DNA of 64,000 nt from Rhizobium sp. Root1334 (GCF_001426665.1 NZ_LMEY01000023.1:347036-411035), one strand, 5' to 3'. Positions 36,341 to 44,708 are shown, numbered from the stretch's first letter. Made by a program: numbers and translations. Notes: generated by a model not told the origin, from the sequence alone.

Positions 36341-36447
36341 TTCTTGTCCCCATCGGGGAGAAGGAGGGCCGGATGAGGGGGCCTTTCGGCCCACCCCCCT
36401 CATCGCCTCGCTTTGCTCGGCTCTTCTCCCCGCTGGGGAGACGAGGG
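36341..36447. repeat. RIME-like palindromic mosaic element
   Basis: The element runs from TTCTTGTCCCCATCGGGGAG to CTTCTCCCCGCTGGGGAGAC with GAGGGCCGGATGAGGGGGCC and CCCCCTCATCGCCTCGC in between, the mirrored module order of the other copies. It fills most of the 148-base gap between the acyl-CoA dehydrogenase and the carnitine dehydrogenase fusion within one operon. Confidence 0.85.
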
Positions 36448-36451
36448 AGCA

Positions 36452-37942
36452 CTATCGCTTCTGCCCAACGGCACGCCCGACACCGTCCGGCTTCGGCAGC
36501 GAGGCATGCGCCTCGGCAATCGCCTTGACCCTGCCCAGCACGGAGGCTGGGGCGGGCACGGCCTTGCTCTCCTTGGAGGAGACATGCAGCATCATCTGCT
36601 CGGCGGTGGCGACAGCTTCGTTGGTGGCTGTGTTGTAGATCGTCGAGAAGATATGCAGGCGCTTTTCGTCGTGGGACAGGATCTGGCAGGTCGAGTAGAG
36701 CGCATCGCCCAGTTTGGCTTCGCCAAGGTTGCGGATATGGGTCTCGACGGTGTAGTAGCTGTGGCCGTTCTTCACATACTCCAGATCGACGCCGATCAGG
36801 CGCAGCACGCCATCGGAGGTGTCGCCGAAGACCTGCAGGTAGCGGTGCTCGGTCATGTGGCCGTTGTAATCGACCCAGGCGGCATTGACCTTGGTGTCGA
36901 GGATACGGATCGGCTGGGCCTGACCGAGGTCGGGCGACGGCTTTTCGGCGTTTGCCCAGAGGCTGTCCTCGAAATCGGCGAGCAGCTTGCCCGCACCCCA
37001 ACCCTTGCCGCCATCGCCACTCTTCAAGGCGTGCATGATACCGACGAGGTTTTCGTCGCGGATGCGTTCCAGGTCGCGAATGCCGCGGGCGCCGGACTGC
37101 GCATCGGACTGGCCGGCGATCTTGTTCACCAGCTCGTCATCGAGATCGACCACGTCCATCAGTTTGGTCCAGGGCCAGGAGAGGCAGGGGCCAAACTGGG
37201 CGAGGAAGTGGCGCATGCCGGCTTCGCCGCCGGCGATACGGTAAGTCTCGAACATGCCCATCTGCGCCCAGCGCATGCCGAAGGAGTAGCGGATCACGTC
37301 GTCGAGCGTTTCGGTGTCGCAGATATCGTCCTTGATCAGCCACAGACCTTCGCGCCAGACGGCTTCGAGCAGGCGGTCGCCGACGAAAGCCTCGATCTCC
37401 TTGTTGATGATGACGCCCTTCATGCCGATCGGCGCGAGCTTCGCCTTGGCGTCCTGCAGCGTGGCCTTGGCGGTCTTCTCGCCACCGACGAGTTCGGCGA
37501 GCGGCAGAAGGTAGACCGGATTATAGGGATGGGCGACGAACATGCGTTCGGGATGCTTCATGTCGCGCTGCAGGTCCGTCGGCATGATGCCCGATGTGGA
37601 CGAACCGATCAGCGCCTTGGGGTCGGCAGCCGCATCGATCTGGGTAATGACATTGCGCTTCAGGTCGACACGCTCCGGCACGCTTTCCTGAATCCAGTCA
37701 GCGCCTTGCACGGCCTCTTCAATGCTCTTGACTAAGGTGAGTTTTCCCTTCGCAGGCAGCGGCGCCATGGTCAGCATGGCATAGGCGCGCTCGGCATTGC
37801 CAAGCACTTCGCCGACAATGCGCTCTGCTTCCGGATGCGGATCGAACATGTTGACGTCGATGCCGGCCAGCAGGAAGCGCGCCGCCCAAGCCCCGCCGAT
37901 AACGCCGCCACCGATGCAGGCCGCCTTGGTGATTTTGGTCAT
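36452..37942 (-). CDS. L-carnitine dehydrogenase / betainyl-CoA thioesterase fusion
   Basis: The 496-residue protein has an N-terminal 3-hydroxyacyl-CoA-dehydrogenase-like part (NAD fold ACIGGGVIGGAWAARFLLAG; FVAHPYNPVYLLPLAELV; helical domain to about residue 320), which is the signature of carnitine 3-dehydrogenase. A hot-dog thioesterase follows from about residue 345 (VNAAWVDYNGHMTEHRYLQVF). Fused proteins of this kind oxidise L-carnitine to 3-dehydrocarnitine and hydrolyse betainyl-CoA to glycine betaine plus CoA. The DUF849 gene immediately upstream performs the intermediate cleavage step, so the two proteins supply the whole carnitine to betaine conversion. Confidence 0.92.
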   Translation of the reverse strand: MTKITKAACIGGGVIGGAWAARFLLAGIDVNMFDPHPEAERIVGEVLGNAERAYAMLTMAPLPAKGKLTLVKSIEEAVQGADWIQESVPERVDLKRNVITQIDAAADPKALIGSSTSGIMPTDLQRDMKHPERMFVAHPYNPVYLLPLAELVGGEKTAKATLQDAKAKLAPIGMKGVIINKEIEAFVGDRLLEAVWREGLWLIKDDICDTETLDDVIRYSFGMRWAQMGMFETYRIAGGEAGMRHFLAQFGPCLSWPWTKLMDVVDLDDELVNKIAGQSDAQSGARGIRDLERIRDENLVGIMHALKSGDGGKGWGAGKLLADFEDSLWANAEKPSPDLGQAQPIRILDTKVNAAWVDYNGHMTEHRYLQVFGDTSDGVLRLIGVDLEYVKNGHSYYTVETHIRNLGEAKLGDALYSTCQILSHDEKRLHIFSTIYNTATNEAVATAEQMMLHVSSKESKAVPAPASVLGRVKAIAEAHASLPKPDGVGRAVGQKR

Positions 37943-37980
37943 GGTTGTCGTGTTCCCTTTATCATTTCGTCTTCCGGGCT

Positions 37981-38131
37981 CCCCCTCATCCGGCCCTTTG
38001 GGCCACCTTCTCCCCGCTGGGGAGAAGAGGGTGTTCGCGGCGTCTTTCGTGCTCAGTCTTGGGCTCAGCGATTGCGGCAGTTCCTCCTTCTCCCCAGCGG
38101 GGGGAAGGTGCCCGAAGGGCGGATGAGGGGG
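37981..38131. repeat. RIME-like palindromic mosaic element
   Basis: CCCCTCATCCGGCCCTTTGG plus hairpin CTTCTCCCCGCTGGGGAGAAG stands at the left end; a mirrored TTCTCCCCAGCGGGGGGAA with GCCCGAAGGGCGGATGAGGGG closes the right end. Inside is about 45 bases of non-repeat sequence. The element lies between the DUF849 gene and the carnitine dehydrogenase fusion in the same operon. Confidence 0.85.
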
Positions 38132-38153
38132 AACCCACGCTCCGCTGTTCGCC

Positions 38154-39056
38154 TTACCGCTTCGTCAGCTTCAGCTTTTCGCGCACCTCGGCCGGGCCGA
38201 TAATCCGGGCGCCCATGCCTTCGATGACGCCGACGGCTTTTTCGACAAGCTGCGCGTTGGTGGCGAGCTGGCCCTTGCCGACGTAGAGATTGTCTTCCAG
38301 CCCGACGCGGACATTGCCGCCGGCGAGCACCGCGGCTGCCGGATAGGCGAGTGCGTTGCGGCCAATCGAGAAGGCCGAGAAGGTCCAGTTCTGAGGCACG
38401 TTGTTGACCATCGCCATGAAGGTGTTGAGGTCGTCGGGCGCGCCCCACGGAATGCCCATGCAGAGCTGGATCAGGACCGGATCCTCGATCAGGCCTTCTT
38501 CAACAAGCTGCTTGGCGAACCAGAGATGGCCGGTATCGAAAGCTTCGATTTCCGGGCGCACACCGAGATCGGTCATCATCTTGGCCATGGCCCGCAGCAT
38601 CGACGGCGTGTTGGTCATGACGTAATCGCCGAGAGAAAAGTTCATCGTGCCGCAATCGAGCGTGCAGATTTCCGGCAGGCATTCGGCGACATGGGAGACG
38701 CGCTCGGTGGCGCCGGCCATGTCGGTACCATTGGGATTGAGCGGCAGCGGGCTTTCGACATTGCCGAAAATCATGTCTCCACCCATACCGGCCGTAAGGT
38801 TCAAGACCACATCGACATCGGCGGAGCGGATGAGATCGGTGACTTCCTTGTAGAGATCGTTGCGGCGGCTGGGTGCGCCGGTCTCCGGATCACGCACATG
38901 ACAATGGACGATGGCGGCACCCGCCTTGGCAGCATCGATGGCCGATGCGGCAATTTGCTTTGGCGATCGTGGCACATGCGGCGACTTGCCGGCGGTGTCG
39001 CCGGACCCAGTGACGGCACAGGTGATGAAAACGTCGCGGTTCATGCTCAATGGCAT
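38154..39056 (-). CDS. BKACE (DUF849) enzyme, probable 3-dehydrocarnitine cleavage enzyme
   Basis: The 300-residue protein is a DUF849/beta-keto-acid-cleavage-enzyme TIM barrel: ITCAVTGSGDT at the N-terminus, metal-binding AAIVHCHVRDPETG, later GGNVRVGLEDNLYVGKG. BKACE enzymes condense a beta-keto acid with acetyl-CoA. With 3-dehydrocarnitine the products are betainyl-CoA and acetoacetate, and the adjacent carnitine dehydrogenase/thioesterase fusion strongly suggests this specificity. ATG 39056 follows GGGGAGG. It is the first gene of the operon and divergent from the CdhR-like activator. Confidence 0.9.
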   Translation of the reverse strand: MPLSMNRDVFITCAVTGSGDTAGKSPHVPRSPKQIAASAIDAAKAGAAIVHCHVRDPETGAPSRRNDLYKEVTDLIRSADVDVVLNLTAGMGGDMIFGNVESPLPLNPNGTDMAGATERVSHVAECLPEICTLDCGTMNFSLGDYVMTNTPSMLRAMAKMMTDLGVRPEIEAFDTGHLWFAKQLVEEGLIEDPVLIQLCMGIPWGAPDDLNTFMAMVNNVPQNWTFSAFSIGRNALAYPAAAVLAGGNVRVGLEDNLYVGKGQLATNAQLVEKAVGVIEGMGARIIGPAEVREKLKLTKR

Positions 39057-39168
39057 AAAAGGCCTCCCCTTGTTCTTGAGGTGCATTACGAGCCAAGAAT
39101 GACGGCTCTGCTTTTCTTTAACGGATGTCTGTTATACATTCTCGGAACCAGAAGCTGGAGATGGACGA

Positions 39169-40140
39169 ATGCTCGTTCCAAGCGATGGAACCCAGCATCT
39201 CGACTTGCTGGTGTTGCCGGAGACCAATCTGATCCTCGCCGCGTCGGTCATCGAGCCGCTTCGCGCCGCCAACCGTATTGCCGGAAAGGTACTCTATGAC
39301 TGGACGATTTTCAGCCCGGACGGCCAGCCGATCGAGACCAAGAGCGGTATTCCCATTCCTGTTGCCAGGCCATTCCGGCCGCAGAATGAGACGGCCCCGC
39401 TGTTTGTGCTCTCGAGCTACAACTGGCAGGCCTACGCGACCACGCAATTGAAGATGCTCTTGTCGCGAACGGCACGGCATCGCGAGGTGGTGGCCGGGAT
39501 CGAAGCCGGCACCTGGCTTCTTGCGGAGACCAGCCTTCTCGACAATTTCTCGGCGACCAACCACTGGGAGGATTTCGAGGATTTTGCGGCCGCCTATCCG
39601 CAGATCACCACGGTGCGCGAGCGTTTCGTCATTGATGGCAAGCGCATCACTACTGGCGGTTCGCTGCCGACGCTCGACCTGATGCTCGAATTGATCCGCC
39701 GCCAGCACAGCTATTCGCTGGCGCTCGAAGTGTCACGACTGTTCATCTACGAGCAGGAGCGCACGCGCGGCGATCTGCTGCAAGTCCCTGCGATCGGCAA
39801 TATGCGCATTCTCGATGCGCGGGTGGGTATGGCCGTCAAGCTGATGGAAGAGACCGTCGAGGTGCCACTGACGCTTGCCCGTCTCGCCCGCCGCACGGGT
39901 GTCAGCGCCCGTCATTTGCAGGACCTGTTTCAGGAGACGATGGGAGTGGCGCCGCATGCCCATTATCTGGCGCTCCGGCTCAATGCCGCGCGGCGCAAGG
40001 TGATCGAAACGCGAGCCGATTTCGCCGATATAGCCGCTGTCACCGGCTTCAATTCATCCTCGGCCTTCTCACGGAGTTATCGCGCTCATTACCGTGAAAG
40101 CCCAAGCGAGACGCGCAGGCGCGTCAAGCTGAAGAGCTGA
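39169..40140 (+). CDS. cdhR: CdhR-like AraC/GlxA-family activator of carnitine catabolism
   Basis: The 323-residue regulator joins an N-terminal DJ-1/PfpI-like sensor domain (LDLLVLPETNLILAASVIEPL; AGTWLLAETSLLD, where amidotransferase homologues have the nucleophile) with a C-terminal AraC double HTH (LARRTGVSARHLQDLFQ; DIAAVTGFNSSSAFSRSYRAHY). This GlxA-type layout is that of CdhR, the activator of carnitine dehydrogenase genes in Pseudomonas. It is divergent from the DUF849-led carnitine operon, with 112 bases between, where it should bind. Confidence 0.87.
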   Translation: MLVPSDGTQHLDLLVLPETNLILAASVIEPLRAANRIAGKVLYDWTIFSPDGQPIETKSGIPIPVARPFRPQNETAPLFVLSSYNWQAYATTQLKMLLSRTARHREVVAGIEAGTWLLAETSLLDNFSATNHWEDFEDFAAAYPQITTVRERFVIDGKRITTGGSLPTLDLMLELIRRQHSYSLALEVSRLFIYEQERTRGDLLQVPAIGNMRILDARVGMAVKLMEETVEVPLTLARLARRTGVSARHLQDLFQETMGVAPHAHYLALRLNAARRKVIETRADFADIAAVTGFNSSSAFSRSYRAHYRESPSETRRRVKLKS

Positions 40141-40224
40141 GAGGGTAAGTTCATGCATTGATTCAACAGGTGACGGATTGATGAGTCGGATCAGAGGTTT
40201 GGCGCCCGTCGCGCAGGAAGTGAT

Positions 40225-41640
40225 TCAATCGAAAGCAACTGCGATGCCGGCTGTTTCTTCCGCCGTCATCATACTGAGCATGGCTTCCGCCACCTGCCGC
40301 GAAAGCGCGTTTTTCTGCCAGGCCAGCGACAGGCTTTGCATGTAATTCGGGCCGAGCCTGCGCATGGCCGGGGCGTTTCGCACGCGGGCGGCCGAGCTTT
40401 CCGGCAACACTGAAAGATAGCCGTGATCCGTTACCAGATTGAGGATGACCGGGATCGAATCAACCTCGGTCAATGTCAGCCGGCTGCGTTCCTGTTCACT
40501 TAGCGCCGCGTCGATAAAATGGGCGGCCTGCTGGCGCAAACCACTCTTCAGGCTCGGGACCGCAATCGGATTGGATTGCAGCAATGCGCCGATATCGTCA
40601 CCGTGTTTTGCAAAGAGTGAGGGATGACCAGCCAACGCCAAGGGCGTGCGCGAAATCAGCTTGCCTTCGAATTCCGATGGGTAGCTTTCCAAATCGAGTA
40701 GAACCACGTCGAAGCGGCGGTTCTTCAATCCGGCGATTAGTTCGTCGGCAGTGGCGCTCGACACGAACAGCGGCTGGCGCGGCCGGGCACGATGCCACTT
40801 GGCCGTCAGTGCTGCCAGCATGCGGGCGATCTCGCTTTCCGGACCGAGCGGCATGACCGAGCCGAAACGCCAGGTCGCCGCCGCGCGGCGGAAGCGGTCG
40901 CCGGACGCGCGGGACAGCCTGCGCCAGATTTCCAGCAGATTTTCAATGACCGGGATTGCCGCCAGCCCTTGGGCCGTGCAGGTGATGCCGGAGGCCGAAC
41001 GGAGCATCAGCGCATAGCCGAGATCCCGCTCCAGGTCGTTCATCTGCCGTGTCAGCTGCGGTTGGCCGGTTGCCGAAACCTTTGCCGCGCCACGGATACT
41101 GCCGCTACGGGCGACCGTGACGAAGCGCTCCAGTGCTGTCAGGCTGATGGAGGGTATGGGCCGGACGAATATCGAACCGCGAATGTCAGCGTTGGCGATG
41201 CTTTCCCTCTTCTCCCCGGCGGGGAGAAGTGCCGAGCGGATGCGAGGCGATGAGGGGGCTCTTTCCGCGGTTTCGGAACTTACCGTCCCCCTCATCCGGC
41301 CCTTCGGGCCACCTTCTCCCCGCTGGGGAGAAGAGGGAGTTTGCTGGAAGACCTCATACGATGGGTGAGGTTCTGCCTGAAGATTTGAGGTCGGTGAAGG
41401 CCGTAACAGCAACTGGATCGCCGCGTTTGCCGCAGTAAGGTCCGCCATCCGGCTTTGTGCCTCCAGCGTCGGCACCAGATTGCCGCGGTCGCGCCGGACG
41501 AGTGGGACTGCGATGGCAGCTTCGAACCGTTTCAGAGCGGCGCTGACACTTGCGGGTGGCCTGCCGCTTGCCTTTGCTGCCCGGCGGATTCCGTGATGCT
41601 CAAGGATCGCGTGGACCAGGGAAAGGGTGGCAATGTCCAT
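40225..41640 (-). CDS. LysR-type regulator with two HTH domains and a RIME-encoded linker
   Basis: The 471-residue frame begins with a LysR-like HTH (residues about 1-65: LSLVHAILEHHGIRRAAKA, PPASVSAALKRFE). It then crosses a RIME-like element in frame (residues 102-145, TPSSPQRGEGGPKGRMRG ... SALLPAGEKRES) and contains a second, better conserved LysR HTH (165-226: LTALERFVTVARSGSIRGA, LTRQMNDLERDLGYAL) and a full LysR effector domain (to 471). Ordinary LysR proteins have about 300 residues. The ribosome-binding site before ATG 41640 is weak, so a shorter product starting inside cannot be excluded. It is divergent from the ergothioneine-type operon and is its likely regulator. Confidence 0.75.
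   Translation of the reverse strand: MDIATLSLVHAILEHHGIRRAAKASGRPPASVSAALKRFEAAIAVPLVRRDRGNLVPTLEAQSRMADLTAANAAIQLLLRPSPTSNLQAEPHPSYEVFQQTPSSPQRGEGGPKGRMRGTVSSETAERAPSSPRIRSALLPAGEKRESIANADIRGSIFVRPIPSISLTALERFVTVARSGSIRGAAKVSATGQPQLTRQMNDLERDLGYALMLRSASGITCTAQGLAAIPVIENLLEIWRRLSRASGDRFRRAAATWRFGSVMPLGPESEIARMLAALTAKWHRARPRQPLFVSSATADELIAGLKNRRFDVVLLDLESYPSEFEGKLISRTPLALAGHPSLFAKHGDDIGALLQSNPIAVPSLKSGLRQQAAHFIDAALSEQERSRLTLTEVDSIPVILNLVTDHGYLSVLPESSAARVRNAPAMRRLGPNYMQSLSLAWQKNALSRQVAEAMLSMMTAEETAGIAVAFD
41205..41336. repeat. RIME-like element inside a coding sequence
   Basis: CCCTCTTCTCCCC-GGC-GGGGAGAAG opens and CTTCTCCCCGCTGGGGAGAAG-AGGG closes a 132-base element with the usual GCGAGGCGATGAGGGGGC and CCCCTCATCCGGCCCTTCGG modules. 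At 132 bases it adds exactly 44 codons and no stop, so the LysR-type frame reads through. It is the only copy in the window located within a gene. Confidence 0.85.
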
Positions 41641-41778
41641 CGGTGGTTTGATCCCATGAAGCCAAATTATAAACCCGTGCCGATCTGTACGGTTACCGGC
41701 ATCTCGTGTTTCATTTTTGGGATATAACATAAACCGGGATATTGGGCATAGCATGCTGCCAACAAGGTGAGTCAAAGC
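41641..41778. promoter_or_regulatory. Divergent promoter region of the ergothioneine-type operon
   Basis: The 138 bases between the double-HTH LysR gene and the lyase gene must hold both promoters. It contains GGGATAT at 41719-41725 and again at 41736-41742 (17-base period) in AT-rich DNA; these are possible regulator contacts. I cannot place -35/-10 boxes with confidence. Confidence 0.4.
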
Positions 41779-43317
41779 ATGCATGCATCGGTGAAAACCA
41801 TCGTCCTCAACGGCAATCCGCTCGAATTCTCCGCACTGGAGAAAATCGGCTCCGGTCTGTTCGTGCCAGTTGTTTCCGAGCAATCGTTTGAACGGGTCGA
41901 CACGGCCCACAAAGTCATCGCCGATCGCATCGCCATGGGTCTGCCGGTCTATGGCGCCAATACCGGCGTCGGCTCGATGAAGGACCGGCTTTGGACTGTC
42001 GATGATCTGGTGGAATTCAACACGGCTCTGGTCAAGGCGCACCATTTCGGTACCGGCCCGCTGTTTTCTCAGGCCATTGTGCGCAAGGCCATCGCCATCC
42101 GTATCAATACCGCGCTTGGCGGCCATACGGGCTGCAGCGTCGAACTGGTCAAGGCTTTCCTGGGGCTTCTTGAACGGAACGTCGTGCCGGCGGTGCATCG
42201 CCATGGCTCGATCGGCTGCGCTGATATAGGCCTGATGGGGCAGGTTGCTTCTGTCCTGACGGGTACCGGGCAGGCCTTCTACCAGGACGAGTTACTGGAT
42301 GCCGGTGAGGCCCTGCGGCGTGCCGGACTTTCGCCCTTTGTCATGCTGCCGCGCGACGCTCTTGCGGCGCTGAGCGTCAATGCGACGGCATTTGCTGCTG
42401 CCGCTGACGTTTTGCGCGAGGCCGCCTCGGCCGTGCGCGTGCTGATGACCACCGGGCTGATGTCGTCGCTTGCACTTGGCGCGTCGGCCGACCCATGGCG
42501 GGTCGCGGCGACGCTGGGAACGCGTGGCGAAGCGCTGGTCGGCTCATGGCTCTACGGTCAGTCCGATTGTGTCGACTGGCCGTTGCCGACAGCAATTCAC
42601 GATCCATTGAGCCTGCGCATGACGGCACAGGTCTTTGGCGCGGTGGTCGATACGCTGCTGGTCGCTGCCGAACGCCTTGTCGATGCGACCTATCTGTCCG
42701 ACGACAATCCGGTCGTGCTGGGCGGGCAGGTTCACTCGTCCGGCGCCTCGCTGCCGCTGACGACGACGCTTTACATCGAGACCGCACAGATCGCCTTTTC
42801 GCATGTGGCGCGCAATGTGCTGAACCGCTGCGTCCTTCTGTCCAACGGCGTGCGGCGAAACCTGCCGGTCAACCTCGTTGCACCGGGCGAGATTGCTAGC
42901 GGTCTCGGGCCACTGATGAAGCTGGTGGTGGAACTCTATATGCGCGTCCAGTCGTTGGCGGTTCCCTTGTCAGCGCAGTCGATCGTCGTTGCCGGTGGAC
43001 TGGAGGAGGAGGCGACTTTCCTGCCTCTGATCGTCGAGCGTATGGAAACCCAGGTCCGCGATCTCCGGCAAATGGCGGCGATCGAGGCGATGCTCTCGGC
43101 CCAGGCGGTCGATTTGCTCGGCGATACGCCACAAGGCGTCACCCGGATTGCCTATGATCGCGTGCGCGCCGTCAGCCCCACCTATCTTAAGGACCGGCCG
43201 CTCTCGAAAGAAATCGAGGTGCTGCATCATGATTTTGCCTGCGGCCGTTTGCTGGAGGAAATCGTAACAGCGGCGCCAATGCCGGAATTCGATACTTTCT
43301 TCGCGCTCGGACAGTAG
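41779..43317 (+). CDS. HAL/PAL-fold lyase lacking the MIO triad, probable ergothionase
   Basis: The 512-residue protein follows the histidine ammonia-lyase fold (VYGANTGVGS near residue 60 with the catalytic Tyr; RNVLNRCVLLSNGVRRN; LSAQSIVVAGGLEE). At the place where HAL has GSVGASGDLAP it reads GSIGCADIGLM: residues 147-149 are Cys-Ala-Asp instead of Ala-Ser-Gly, so the MIO cofactor cannot form in the usual way. Loss of MIO fits a substrate with a better leaving group, such as the trimethylammonium of ergothioneine, which ergothionase turns into thiourocanate plus trimethylamine. The four following genes match the rest of that pathway. ATG 41779 is chosen for AAGGTGAG upstream; a GTG at 41767 adds four residues. 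Confidence 0.78.
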   Translation: MHASVKTIVLNGNPLEFSALEKIGSGLFVPVVSEQSFERVDTAHKVIADRIAMGLPVYGANTGVGSMKDRLWTVDDLVEFNTALVKAHHFGTGPLFSQAIVRKAIAIRINTALGGHTGCSVELVKAFLGLLERNVVPAVHRHGSIGCADIGLMGQVASVLTGTGQAFYQDELLDAGEALRRAGLSPFVMLPRDALAALSVNATAFAAAADVLREAASAVRVLMTTGLMSSLALGASADPWRVAATLGTRGEALVGSWLYGQSDCVDWPLPTAIHDPLSLRMTAQVFGAVVDTLLVAAERLVDATYLSDDNPVVLGGQVHSSGASLPLTTTLYIETAQIAFSHVARNVLNRCVLLSNGVRRNLPVNLVAPGEIASGLGPLMKLVVELYMRVQSLAVPLSAQSIVVAGGLEEEATFLPLIVERMETQVRDLRQMAAIEAMLSAQAVDLLGDTPQGVTRIAYDRVRAVSPTYLKDRPLSKEIEVLHHDFACGRLLEEIVTAAPMPEFDTFFALGQ

Positions 43318-43328
43318 AGGAAACAAAG

Positions 43329-44708
43329 ATGTCTGACTTCGATCTGGTTTTGAAAGGCACTGTAGTTCTGGCCGATCGTGTCGTCGAAGGCGGGTTTGTC
43401 GCCGTGCGTGATGGCAAGGTGGGCCTGGTCGGGCAGGGTGCCATGCCGTCTGCGCGCGAACGCCATGATTTGGGCACGGCCCTGATCCTGCCTGGCGCCA
43501 TCGATGCGCAGACGCATTCGCTGTCCCAGAAAGACCAGGAGGATTTCATCTGGTCGACGCGCTCGGCTGCTGCCGGTGGCGTCACGACGATTGTCGATAT
43601 GCCCTATGACGAGGGCAATCTGGTTTGCTCGGCGGAAGCGGTGCAACGCAAGATCGATCACGCCGGAAAACAGGCGCGTGTCGATTTCGCGCTCTATGGC
43701 ACGATCGACCCGGAGGAAGGCCCGGCGCGAATTGGCGAAATGGTTGCCGCTGGTGTTGCCGCCTTTAAGTTCTCGACCTTCGGTACGGACCCGAAACGCT
43801 TTCCGCGCATTCCGGCCGGCCTGCTGGAGGATTGTTTTGCAGCCATCGCGCCAACCGGTCTGGCTGCGGGCGTGCACAACGAGGACGACGAGGCGGTGCG
43901 GGCCGCAATAGACAAGGTCAAGGCGGCGGGGATTACCGATTACCGTGCCCATGGCCTGTCGCGCCCGCCGCTGACGGAGTTGCTTGCGACCAACCAGATT
44001 TATGAAACGGGGGCGGCCACCGGTTGCCCGGCCCATGTCGTGCATTGCTCCGTCGGGCGGGGCTACGATATCGCGGCCGCCTACCGGGCTCAGGGTTTCC
44101 ACGCCACGATCGAATGCTGCATCCACTATCTCATCCTCGATGAGGAAAACGATGTGAAGCGGTTGGGCGGTAAAGCGAAAATCAACCCGCCGATCCGGCC
44201 GCGGGCTGAAGTCGAGAAACTCTGGCGGCATGTGGCTGACGGCAAGGTGACGATGGTCTCGACCGATCACGTCAGCTGGTCGGAAAATCGCAAGACCAAT
44301 CCGGACATGCTGGCCAATGCGTCCGGCGTGCCGGGGCTGGAAGTGATGATCCCGCTGTTCATCAAGGGTGCACTGGAACGCGGTATTCCGCTGACACGCG
44401 CAGCCGAACTGATGGCGCTTAATCCAGCCCGCCATTTCCGGCTGGATCACCAGAAGGGTGCTCTCGAAACCGGCAAGGATGCGGATATCGCTGTGCTGAT
44501 ACCGGAGCCCTATACCTATGATGCGGCTGAAAGCGGCAACAATGTTGTCGGCTGGTCGCCTTACAACGGCATTCGCCTGCCGTGGCGGGTGGCTGCCACC
44601 TATAACCGGGGCGCACAGGTTTATGACGGCAAGACGGTGCTGGCAGCGCCGGGGGCCGGTCAATTCGTCCGGCCGCTCGCCAGCCTGCCGCTGCGCGAGG
44701 CGCTCTGA
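43329..44708 (+). CDS. Dihydropyrimidinase/allantoinase-family hydrolase, probable hydantoin-5-propionate hydrolase
   Basis: The 459-residue amidohydrolase has a cyclic-amidohydrolase TIM barrel: LPGAIDAQTHSLSQ, the candidate carboxylated Lys in AAFKFSTFG, VHNEDDEA, HVVHCSVGRG and STDHVSWS. The first metal-binding motif is Asp-x-Gln-x-His (Q61, H63) where dihydropyrimidinases have His-x-His. Expected role: ring opening of the hydantoin made from ergothioneine, giving N-carbamoyl-glutamate. AGAGGA precedes the ATG, 11 bases after the lyase gene; the stop shares a base with the next start (TGATG). Confidence 0.82.
   Translation: MSDFDLVLKGTVVLADRVVEGGFVAVRDGKVGLVGQGAMPSARERHDLGTALILPGAIDAQTHSLSQKDQEDFIWSTRSAAAGGVTTIVDMPYDEGNLVCSAEAVQRKIDHAGKQARVDFALYGTIDPEEGPARIGEMVAAGVAAFKFSTFGTDPKRFPRIPAGLLEDCFAAIAPTGLAAGVHNEDDEAVRAAIDKVKAAGITDYRAHGLSRPPLTELLATNQIYETGAATGCPAHVVHCSVGRGYDIAAAYRAQGFHATIECCIHYLILDEENDVKRLGGKAKINPPIRPRAEVEKLWRHVADGKVTMVSTDHVSWSENRKTNPDMLANASGVPGLEVMIPLFIKGALERGIPLTRAAELMALNPARHFRLDHQKGALETGKDADIAVLIPEPYTYDAAESGNNVVGWSPYNGIRLPWRVAATYNRGAQVYDGKTVLAAPGAGQFVRPLASLPLREAL

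Noticed and set aside
36341-36447. CRISPR array or rho-independent terminator
   Set aside because: The repeats do not recur at fixed spacing at one site and the same mosaic occurs at dispersed loci; no T tract follows. RIME-like element fits better.
41641-42204. Further upstream extension of the double-HTH LysR frame to 659 codons
   Set aside because: This part is antisense to the start of the lyase gene and has no domain; ATG 41640 begins the first HTH.
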